64,000 bases of DNA from Leptolyngbya sp. PCC 7375 (GTDB lineage: Bacteria; Cyanobacteriota; Cyanobacteriia; Phormidesmidales; Phormidesmidaceae), in the NCBI RefSeq assembly GCF_000316115.1, contig NZ_JH993793.1, forward strand, positions 80,485 through 144,484, in the 5' to 3' direction. Under the pieces are notes generated by a model. That model saw only the letters and a list, made by a program, of their open reading frames with translations. It was not told the origin of the DNA and did no database searches. Shown here in pieces: positions 43,977 to 52,098 of the stretch (the stretch's first letter is position 1; each line of letters begins with the position of its first letter). The position numbers and the translations under genes were made by a program.

Positions 43977-45953
43977 GGTTCATTTTCAGCGATTTTTGGG
44001 TAACACTCGTAGCACAAATTGGACCATCTTTGACCATGGTCCTGCCGGTTAGCCAATTAAACGTTAAGCTCTTTGGAAGCGCTGAAATCCCAACAACTCT
44101 AACCAATGCGGGTGGGGTTGTCCGGTTAGCAGCTGCTTGGGACTCTTGCCGACTCGTTCCGGTACCTGAGAGCGCATGAAACACCTGTTATTGATAAAAA
44201 ACTGGAGCAGCCCCAGATAGGAGTCGCCCAACTGTCGTCGCAAAAAGAAGTAATTTCGTAGCCGAGAATTGAGATTCTCTACCAAAGAACTCGCTCTGGG
44301 CGTCTGCTTGAGGGCTTCACCGACCGCTTCCATCAGGCCATAAAACTTGGCAGAGATCTGGGCGTACAACTGATTCCACCTGTCCCAATAAGCATTGGAG
44401 GTGGGTTGTTTCCGGTGCAGCAGACAGACATCACGGACCGCTTGTAACGGTAGCTTAAAATGTTGAGCAATCTGTGCCAGCTTTTGGTCAAGGACACCCG
44501 CAAAGGCCAGCAGATCGTCGCGTTGGTTGTAGAGTGCTTTCCTGAGTTTTCGGAGTGCAGGGTATTTCTTGTTCTCACGTTGTTGGAGTTCTGTGACGAT
44601 AAAGTCGAAGAGTTCTTGACGCACTGTCAGCGATGGCCCTGCCAGCTCTAGCACATCATGAAACATCCAGTGTAAGAGTGTTTTGATATCTTTTGACAAG
44701 CCAATCAGTTCCTGTTCTTGACGCTTGGCATGGACCAGCTGACTGGTTAGTTTTTTTGGTGCCGGGCCGATCAATCGGGCCTTATCAATCTTCTGCTCCA
44801 GCTTAATCCGGCGAGTCGTTGCGCCTTGAGCTTGTCGGCTCAGACTATTAGCAACCTGCTCAAATTGTTGTTGGATATGAAAGATGTCACCATGACAGGG
44901 CGTTTCCGGCATTACGGCCTTCTGTCCTGCCCGCAAGCCACTGCCACCATCGGCAATCGTGTAGTCTGGGTCAAAGCCCTGCTCTATCATATCCAATAAA
45001 TGCCATCCCCAGGTCTCTTCATCACGACGGTCCACACCTTGTAGGAGATAACAATAGGTGGAAGCGGCATCGACCCCCACCAAAACAGGTTGAGCGCCTT
45101 GAAATATTTCATCATGTAGTCCCACCTCGATACCGGCTAAGTCTTGGGATTGATTGATTTCACTGGCACTGCCTGCAGCGGCTTCGAGGCGATTATGGAT
45201 CGTACCAATGCTGATCGGTAAATCCAGGAGATCTCGAAACAGTTCCACCACGCCCCGGTAGGAGCTGTGGCAAATCAAAACCAACCCCAGAATCAGCTGG
45301 AACAGCCAGTTCTTCGTAACGGGAAGATAAAATAAAACATCGTCATCGCCGTGAGACGGGGCAAATGATTCATCCAGGGCTTGCTGAGCTTTATTACCTT
45401 GCTGATAGATAAACTTGCGACTGACTTGATGCGTTTCCGCCAGTCGGCTGATCGGTACTGTTCGCGAGCTTAAAGGGTGACAGCGTAGCTATAAAGCGTG
45501 TTCCATAAGGGACAGAGCGAGAAAACCACGTTGAAAATAGAGTCGTTTATTCGGTTTGAGAGCGATCAACTTCAAGGCCGAATCCGCCCATATATCCATG
45601 GCATATATCCACCGTTGCCCATACAAACCCAAGCTAAAATCACTGTGATAGGGAGCCTTGCCTGAGTGCTTTTTGATACATCCAGCGTAATCGTCTATCC
45701 GTAATGCTTGCATGCGTTGTCCGTGCATTGTAGCCAAACTATAGGCGAGTACAATGACCACCACCAAGGCTAAAAAGCGACGGTCGTTCACCTTGGTATC
45801 CTCCAGGTGATAGCCCCCGGTTTTACAATCTTTAAAAAATTGTTCAATGCGCCAGCCATAATACCCCTATAAAGACGAAGCCTTCTCAATACCCTACCGT
45901 TAGATTGAGGGGGTTACTCCGCTTGGTTGAACTCGTCGCCAAAATAAAGGCAA

Positions 45954-46157
45954 GTGAGCCATTGCACGAAAAGGAAGAATATCCATGTCAGAGCGAAACG
46001 AGTCCCCCCGTCTGCCTGTCCTCCGAGGAAGGAGCTGTGGCAACGGTTGCCGCAACTGAAGCGGCAGAGACTGATCAATGTCTTGAGCCAACTGCTGGAG
46101 AATCATCTGAGTGCCCAGTCAGGACAGGAGGTGACGAATGAGTCTCCCAACGAATAG
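45954..46157 (+). CDS. Small helical protein preceding the serine recombinase
   Basis: 67 residues. The C-terminal part, RKELWQRLPQLKRQRLINVL then SQLLENHL, resembles the short accessory proteins often encoded just before recombinases of this kind ('LP---R--L---L--LL'). It overlaps the recombinase start by 20 bases. A longer alternative frame at 45905-46141 has a less protein-like composition. The true start is not certain. Confidence 0.45.
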   Translation: MSHCTKRKNIHVRAKRVPPSACPPRKELWQRLPQLKRQRLINVLSQLLENHLSAQSGQEVTNESPNE

Positions 46158-48278
46158 CAGCCACTGGCCTTCAGAAAAAATACAAGCCCATCATCTGGAC
46201 CGGTTAGCGGTGGTCTATGTTCGTCAGTCAACCTTGCAGCAGGTGAGCGACCATCAAGAATCGACCCGACTCCAGTATGGATTAGTGGGGCGAGCCGAAG
46301 CCCTAGGCTGGAGAGCCGAGCGTGTGCTGACCATTGATGATGATTTAGGAAAGTCAGGCAGTAGCGCTGAAGGACGTTTAGGCTTTCAACGTCTTGTCAG
46401 TGAAGTGGGTCTCAATCATGTGGGTTAATATTAGGAGTAGAGATGTCCCGGTTGGCCCGTTCATCGAAAGATTGGCATCAACTGTTGGAAATCTGTGCCC
46501 TATTCGGCACACTGATAGCCGACCTGGACGGCATCTATAATCCGAGTGATTACAACGACAGGCTCTTGCTTGGGTTGAAAGGATCGTTCTCGGAGATAGA
46601 GCTCCACATCCTCAAACAGCGAATGATTCAGGGAAAGCGTAACAAAGCTGAACGAGGGGAATTGGGCTTCAATGTGCCCATCGGCTATGTGCGTCGTCCC
46701 TCTGGGGAAATACACTTTGACCCAGACGAACAAGTACAACAGGTGGTGCAGCTGATCTTCAGAAAATTTGAGGAATTGGGGACCCTCAATGCCGTACTCC
46801 AGTACCTAGTGACCCATCATATTCAGATTGGGGTACGGGTATTATCGGGACCGACAAAAGGCGATTTAGAATGGCATCGGCCCAATCGAGCGACATTGCA
46901 AAATCTCCTGAGACATCCAACCTATGCTGGGGCCTATGCCTATGGACGCAGACAAGTAGACCCTCGAAAAAAGAAAGCGGGACGACCTCATACCGGCAGA
47001 GTGGTTAAGCCTTGCGAGGAATGGCTGGTCTTGATCAAAGATCACCATCCGGCGTACATTAGCTGGGAAAAATACCAGCAGAATATTGCTCAACTCAAGT
47101 CCAATCAGAACCGCAGTAATGAACAAGGACATCCCCGTCAAGGGGTTGGGTTACTGTGTGGGTTGTTAGTGTGTGGTCGATGTGGGGGTCGCATGGCGGT
47201 TCAGTATTCCCATGGACAAGATCATCATCGCTATATCTGCGCCCGAGAGAAAGTCGATTATGGGGGTGAGATTTGCCAACACTTGTCGGGTGCTTGTTTA
47301 GATGAGTATGTTGTTGACCAAGTTTTACAGGCCCTGGAACCCGCCGCATTAGAGTTGTCACTGGCCGCTGCAAGACATCTTGAAGAAGACCGATTAGAAC
47401 TCGACAAGGTGTGGCACCAACGACTTGAGAGAGCCCAATTTGAGACTGATAGAGCCAGACGACATTACCAGTTAGTAGAGCCAGAGAACCGTTTGGTCGC
47501 CAGACAATTAGCCCAAGAATGGGAAGCTAAATTGCAAGCTCAACAACAACTCCAAGAAGACTATGAACGTTTTTGTTGCGAGAAGCCCAAACAACTATCA
47601 CCCGACCAACAACAACAGATTCGAAGACTTGCTCAAGACCTGCCTGCCTTATGGTCTGTGCCAACAACAACTCAGGCTCAACGCAAAGAAATCATCCGGC
47701 AGGTGATTGATAAAATCATTGTCACTGTTGAAGGCACAAGTGAACAGGTTCAGGTTATGATTGAGTGGTCGGGAGGATTCTCCTGTCAAGCTCAAATTAT
47801 TCGTCCGGTGGCAAAATGGACACAACTGAGTTACTACCCTCAGTTATGTGAGCGGCTAGAGCAACTGGTCGAGGCCAATTTAACAACCGATGAAATAGTT
47901 GACTGCTTGCATCAAGAAGGGTTTCGTCCACCCAAACGACGTCAAACCTTCACTCGAGAAATCGTCCAAACCTTGATACGCCATCTCGGACTCCGGCCTC
48001 GTCCATTGCCTAAAGCCAGAGAGCCCCTTTCTGAGCATGAGTGGTGGCTCCCTGAGTTAGCGGTCACGCTGGGGATGCCCACCGTGACCCTATACAACTG
48101 GGTGCGACGTGGTTGGGTCAAAGCCCGGCAGCAACCCACGTCCCCAAAACACTGGATCATTTGGGCCGATGAGATTGAACTGGAACGATTAAGAACCCAT
48201 CGGCAACGGCCTGTCGGTGACATTCTACGGCAACGTTGGAAAGGCAAAGTGCCCACGATTGCAATCCCACCTGAGTAA
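46138..48278 (+). pseudogene. Large serine recombinase with a single-base frameshift
   Basis: Resolvase domain in two frames: 46138-46428 (LAVVYVRQSTLQQV with the catalytic Ser; ends LNHVG) and 46443-48278 (GVEMSRLARSSKDWHQLLE onward). At 46421-46428 the reading is GTGGGTTAA; adding one T restores 'HVGLILGVEMSRLARS', so one base is missing. Downstream: a Recombinase domain, a zinc ribbon (CGLLVCGRCGGRM, then YIC and ICQHLSG), coiled coil and HTH segments. Such enzymes move elements site-specifically. Full-length protein would be about 710 residues. The deletion disables it unless the ribosome shifts. Confidence 0.88.
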
Positions 48279-49493
48279 CCCTCCTCACACCGTCACTGTT
48301 AACTCTTCACCGGAGAATACAAATGGAAAACCATCAGCCTATGACTAAGCAACCTCGGCATAAAGAGGGAGATGACTATGGGGGTATTGAGGCTGGCGTA
48401 TCTCTATACCCCAGCGACACCGGTAAATCTTTAAGGTTTGCTTGAGGGTGGGGAGATTTGTCAGGATATACCAGGGGTCTTTCGGGCCTTTCTTGCGGTA
48501 CTTACGTTTCCAATAAACCGCCAGATTAAAGGGACCTAATCCGTCTCCTTTATTCCCGCTAATGCCGACATAAAATTGAGACATGCCCGGCTTGAATCCT
48601 TGCTCTTTGAGGACTTCGTACTCGTCACCAGGATGTTGTTGGAAGTGGAAGTCTTTTTTCTGACGCAAGGCAAAGTATACCCCTTGTTGGTCAAGCCATT
48701 CGGCCAATTTGGGGCTATGAAATTCTCGGTCTCCTATCACCAACGTTGGATAGTGTTTCAATAATTTCAGAGTGATTTTTAAGACTCGTTTTTGGGTCCT
48801 CAGATTACTGTTGCCGACATGATCTAATAGCTCCCAATATAGGGGTAATGCATGGGTACCCCATACCAGGGTCACCATAAACAGGTTACGCCCTTTCCAT
48901 TGCGTTCGATCTATCGCAATCAACCAATATCCATACTTCTGATGAGCTTTTTTTTAACCGACGACGCTGATCTCGATTGAGACAATGACCGGTTTGAGCT
49001 TGGCGAATCCAATATTTGACCAACGGAAACCACAGCACTTTAACGCTCAGACGAGGGAGGACTAAAAATCGTTGCAGATTCCGTTTACGACTCGCATATT
49101 TGATCGGTTGAGGAAATAGGCTGGCTAAGGTCGCGAGCGTGACTTGACGATGAGCTTGTATCAAAAGTAACACCAGCTCTAGCGTTAGATACTGTGACTC
49201 GCTTAAATGCTTACGGCAGATGGTTTGGTATACTGAAGGCAACATTTTATTTTTTGTGGGGGATGCTTAGTCCCCTATTTTTTTGCCTTCCTATTTTCTC
49301 AAATCATTGCCAAATATAGACTTTAAGTTCCTTGTCACCCTTTAAGGTTCGCGAGAGCACTTGAATTCCAATATCTTTGCGGATATCGGGTGGCAAACTG
49401 GCGGCGACGGAGGAAGCGAGATTCATGCTTTGCGATCACAAAGGTAGATGACGGTAAGCGGTTAGGCTACCTGATCGCGTAAAAACTGTAACC

Positions 49494-49644
49494 TGCGTTT
49501 GAACCTTGCCTTCAAACGTTCGCAGAAGCTCAAGTAGAAGTTCATACGGGAATGGTCGTTAGTGCAATTTTGTCTGATGTAATTCCTGCTGAACAGCTAT
49601 TAGATCGTCGTGAAGATAGCTATGAAATCAATTTGGCTAGTTAA
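49494..49644 (+). pseudogene. 3' remnant of an unrecognised gene
   Basis: A reading frame begins exactly after the right end of element B and ends at TAA 49642-49644. It reads AFEPCLQTFAEAQVEVHTGM, then VVSAILSDVIPAEQLLDRRE and ends SYEINLAS. I do not recognise it. Its abrupt start at the element boundary shows that the 5' part was removed during the element's insertion or a later deletion. Confidence 0.5.
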
Positions 49645-49664
49645 AAAGACAAGAGAAACATGAT

Positions 49665-49910
49665 ATGAAACGTGACCTAATCGAGATGGAAGGTGTTGTT
49701 GCTGAGTCTTTGCCTAATGCGATGTTCAAAGTTCATCTCGACAATGACTTTGAAGTTTTGGGTCATATCTCAGGTCGGATTCGCAAAAACTACATTAGGA
49801 TTTTGCCGGGCGATCGTGTCAAAGTTGAAGTGACTCCTTACGACCTGACCCGGGGCCGTATCACCTATCGCATACCCAACACAAAGGCATACTTCGCAAA
49901 ACACAGTTAG
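49665..49910 (+). CDS. infA: Translation initiation factor IF-1, extra plasmid copy
   Basis: 81 residues. [20 protein letters not shown], the [20 protein letters not shown] region and [17 protein letters not shown] match bacterial IF-1 almost throughout. Typical IF-1 ends at about residue 72-74; this one has an extra [10 protein letters not shown] tail. IF-1 occupies the ribosomal A site during initiation and is normally chromosomal and essential. A plasmid copy sits at the head of the stress island, 20 bases after a truncated gene. Confidence 0.96.
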   Translation: MKRDLIEMEGVVAESLPNAMFKVHLDNDFEVLGHISGRIRKNYIRILPGDRVKVEVTPYDLTRGRITYRIPNTKAYFAKHS

Positions 49911-49995
49911 CTCTGATACGAAAAGTTTTGATTACGCCCTGATGCACGCATCACTCTTGGCGACGCCGTTCTTTACTCTTTCAGGATGTGTAAAT

Positions 49996-50235
49996 ATGCC
50001 AGCCTCGAAATTCAAACATTTCATCAATCGCTACTTCAGAAAAGAATGGTGGATCAAGATTACAACTGAGACGCCAACTTGTACTTACTTTTTTGGTCCC
50101 TTTAACCAGAAGGAGGAAGCTAAAAAGTCCCAGGTGGGTTATTTGGAAGATCTTGTCAAAGAAGGGGCTAGAGAGATTACGGTAGATATCGAAAAGAGCT
50201 GTCCTCAGCAACTCACCATTTATAGGCATGAATAG
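49996..50235 (+). CDS. DUF1816 (CpcD-like) small protein
   Basis: About 79 residues from ATG 49996; an in-frame upstream ATG at 49942 gives an unlikely N-terminus. The pattern WWIKITTETPTCTYFFGPFN, then EEAKKSQVGYLEDLVKEGA and a closing PQQLTIY matches DUF1816, a family almost confined to cyanobacteria and related to phycobilisome linker domains. Function unknown; frequently stress-induced. Next to infA. Confidence 0.85.
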   Translation: MPASKFKHFINRYFRKEWWIKITTETPTCTYFFGPFNQKEEAKKSQVGYLEDLVKEGAREITVDIEKSCPQQLTIYRHE

Positions 50236-50538
50236 ACTAGCTTAGGTTGTTGACAACAAAGCTTTTTCGTAGGGGCATCCTAACTCAAGCAATTTGATGT
50301 CAAATTCACATCCTAAATAGGATGTACGGTTGTTTAAGGTGGCGGTACACACGAGATAATTAGGCAGATCTGCCTAATTGCAAATGGAATTGAAAAACGG
50401 CCAATATCCAGCCAATCAAGTCGATTTTCGCTGTCGTAGATTATTTGTTAATCCGAATTTAACGGGATCGAGTCCTTTCTACATAAACTGACAGTTTTAG
50501 ATTGTAAGACCGTTAAAAATCAACACATTTTCATTATC
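50236..50538. promoter_or_regulatory. Intergenic region with a 22-bp perfect palindrome
   Basis: At 50358-50379, AATTAGGCAGA is followed by its exact reverse complement. A related palindrome with identical AATTAGGC/GCCTAATT arms lies at 56839-56856 upstream of the rhodanese gene. Sharing by two genes of the island suggests an operator or a dispersed repeat. An A/T-rich region follows, probably the promoter of the CPBP gene. Confidence 0.55.
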
Positions 50539-51463
50539 ATGAAAATTAACGCTGCTGCTGCCCAACCCTATTCTGTTCCTGGGAGTGCGATCGCCCCCTT
50601 CCTTTTGATGACCTTTGGCTTGGCCTGGGGTATTTTGGCACTGTACATTTTCTGGCCGGGGCCAATGGGGGCGTTATTTGGCGAGATGAGTGGCCGTCAT
50701 CCGCTTCTGGCCGGGGCCAATGGGGGCGTTATTTGGCGAGATGAGTGGCCGTCATCCGCTCTTTATCCTGGCGGTGTGGGCTCCGGCGATCGCGGCGTTT
50801 ATCCTCATCCTGCACTACGGTGGGTGGCCAGGCTTGCAGAGATTCCTATCGCGGCTGTTGCTCTGGCGTTGTCATCCGGCCTGGTATGGCTTTTTACTGG
50901 GGTTGCCGCTGATGTTCTATGCGGGGTCTGCCGTCAAGGGCAATCTGTTTACCGATCCATTTCCGTTTACGTCCGGGACGGCGCTGCTATCGGCCATCGC
51001 CATCACCTTCATCCTCGGCCCCGTGGAAGAATTGGGCTGGCGGGGGTTGGCGCTGCCGCTCCTGCAGCGGCGGTTTGCTCCCATTGGGGCGGCTCTGCTG
51101 TTGGGCGTCATCTGGGGCGTCTGGCACCTGCCCGCTTTTCTGTTGAGCGGCACGCCGCAAAGTGCCTGGTCATTTACGCCCTTTTTGGTCGGGTCCGTCG
51201 CCCTGAGCCTGATGGTGACGCCTCTGTTCAATGCCTCGCGGGGCAGCCTCCTGCTGCCCTACCTGTTTCACCTGCAGCTGATTAACCCGATCTGGCCGGA
51301 TGCCCAGCCCTATGACATGATTTTTGTGGTGGCGGTGGCGGTGGTCGTGGTGGTGCTCAATCGCAAAACAATGTTCCGCAAGACCGGGGCTGTCACGCAG
51401 GTGATTCCTGCTGCGGTGCCGCGAGAGCTACCGGGAGACCTCACCGGAGGCACCAGCCCGTGA
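50539..51463 (+). pseudogene. CPBP-family (CAAX-type) membrane protease, broken by a 55-bp tandem duplication
   Basis: The start (MKINAAAAQPYSVPGSAIAP) is in one frame and the rest, from GALFGEMSGRHP onward, in another. Positions 50651-50705 and 50706-50760 are the same 55 bp; removing one copy restores a single frame of about 289 residues. The body has the CPBP motifs EELGWRGLALPLL and GVIWGVWHLPAFLL with several membrane segments. CPBP proteins are intramembrane glutamyl proteases. The duplication is recent (copies identical) and reversible by slippage. Confidence 0.9.
50651..50760 (+). repeat. 55-bp perfect tandem duplication
   Basis: Two adjacent copies, beginning TCTGGCCGGGGCCAATGGGG and ending GTCATCCGCT, are identical. 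The unit length is not a multiple of three and shifts the frame of the CPBP gene. Confidence 0.97.
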
Positions 51464-51723
51464 GTCGCTTGTCTAGCTCCAAACCAAGGGGCGATCTGTA
51501 CCTGACGCTCAAACTGTTCCCTCATCCATTTTTTCGCTTTGCCAGTGATCCCCTGGTCTGCGATGTGCCCATCCGCCCTGATGAAGTGGTCTTAGGGGCT
51601 CAGGTGCAAGTGCCGACGCCCGAAGGCCTGGTGACGATGACCGTACCGAATTTAGCCTCTCCACTACGGTGCTGTCTCCCGATGGCAATTGCCTGTGTAC
51701 GTTTGAGTACGCGGCGTGGGTGA
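51460..51723 (+). pseudogene. dnaJ/cbpA remnant (C-terminal domain fragment)
   Basis: The segment GDLYLTLKLFPHPFFRFASD, then VPIRPDEVVLGAQVQVPTPE and GLVTMTVPN is the second substrate-binding domain of a DnaJ/CbpA protein. The J domain and first half are missing upstream, and the C-terminal tail runs out of frame after TVPN into the cbpM gene. A deletion has joined a dnaJ interior to the cbpM 5' end. Confidence 0.85.
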
Positions 51724-51938
51724 CTGAAACCTCTACCACGGTGGTTGAGCAGTTTGTGCAAATCGGGCTGATTGAGCCAGTGGGCACGATGCTACAGGCC
51801 CGCTCCATTGTCCACATTGCCCAGATCCGACGGCTGCGTCAGGACTTGGGGCTGAATCTGGTGGGCACGGCGATGGTCTTAGATATGGCCCAGGAAATTG
51901 CTCAACTGCGGGCCCAGTTACATGCCTTGCAGACTTGA
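51669..51938 (+). CDS. CbpM-like chaperone modulator
   Basis: About 89 residues, GTG start at 51669. The MerR-like HTH helix TSTTVVEQFVQIGLIEPVG and the helical C-terminus (RRLRQDLGLNLVGTAMVLDM, then IAQLRAQLHAL) match CbpM, which binds the J domain of CbpA and inhibits it. The partner dnaJ here is only a fragment, so this modulator is orphaned unless a chromosomal CbpA exists. Confidence 0.75.
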   Translation: MLSPDGNCLCTFEYAAWVTETSTTVVEQFVQIGLIEPVGTMLQARSIVHIAQIRRLRQDLGLNLVGTAMVLDMAQEIAQLRAQLHALQT

Positions 51939-52098
51939 CGACAGCTCTGCCAGTTCCCTCACGGTTTGTATCGTAATCCATCAACTCAAACCAGAAATCA
52001 AGCCCCCATCCACCACACTAAACATGGGATCGATGCCCCTCAACCCCGATATCGGTGTCGTTCCTTTCTAGAGCTGGCAATACTACGAGAACTCAACC

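Larger units (their letters stand above)
45851..48397 (+). mobile_element. Serine-recombinase mobile element (innermost insertion)
   Basis: It carries a small gene and a large serine recombinase on the plus strand. Imperfect inverted repeats, GCCAGCC-N3-ATACCCC at 45851-45867 and its inverse at 48381-48397, bound the inserted block within the IS4-type transposase gene. No clear target duplication, as expected for serine recombinases. Exact ends are uncertain by several bases. Confidence 0.6.
45489..49245 (-). pseudogene. IS4-family transposase, frameshifted and split
   Basis: The first piece starts at 49245 (MLPSVYQTICRKHL) and changes frame at an A8 run on the minus strand (near 48948-48955). 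The second contains the catalytic Asp in WLIAIDRTQWK, then VIGDREFHS and the Y-R segment IYRCRWGIE. The C-terminal piece (45860-45489) begins with WRIEQFFKDCKTGGYHLE. Together Y--R---E------K is the YREK signature of IS4 transposases, cut through by the serine-recombinase element. The A8 run may be a programmed slippage site or a mutation; either way the split inactivates the gene. Confidence 0.85.
45469..49346 (-). mobile_element. IS4-type insertion sequence, itself interrupted by a serine-recombinase element
   Basis: Terminal inverted repeats CTTAAAGGGTGACA at 45469-45482 and its exact reverse complement at 49333-49346. Flanks GTTCGCGAG at 45460-45468 and 49347-49355 are a 9-bp target duplication in the host transposase gene. 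Without its own insertion it would be about 1.3-1.4 kb. The transposase reads on the minus strand in pieces (49245-48886, 48950-48345, 45860-45489). Confidence 0.9.
44064..49426 (-). pseudogene. DDE transposase of element B, split in two
   Basis: The 5' piece runs from ATG 49426 to 49347 (MNLASSVAASLPPDIRKDIG...); the 3' piece is 45468-44064. Removing the IS4-type insertion and one copy of GTTCGCGAG joins them in frame (VLSR-TVPISRLAE) to give about 491 residues. It has an N-terminal HTH (ISRLAETHQVSRKFIYQQ), acidic residues in VLVGVDAAST and TIADGGSGL, and a Glu in SSLVENLNSRLR, consistent with a DDE enzyme. I do not recognise the IS family. The long 3' part alone could be read from an internal TTG. 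Confidence 0.75.
43977..49493 (-). mobile_element. DDE insertion element ('element B'), interrupted by an IS4-type element
   Basis: Probable ends: GGTTCATTTTCAGCGAT at 43977 and the reverse complement of the right end, GGTTACAGTTTTTACGCGAT, ending at 49493; the two align with small gaps. The left flank is Tn3 tnpA and the right flank is a different broken gene that begins exactly at 49494, so no target duplication is visible and a deletion probably joined them. Its transposase gene is split by the IS4-type element with a 9-bp duplication. Confidence 0.6.

Noticed and set aside
45905..46141. 78-residue frame before the serine recombinase
   Set aside because: The overlapping 67-residue frame in another phase has a helical, family-like composition and is preferred.
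50917..51231. Minus-strand and alternative frames inside the CPBP gene
   Set aside because: They are shadows caused by high GC; the CPBP motifs fix the true frame.
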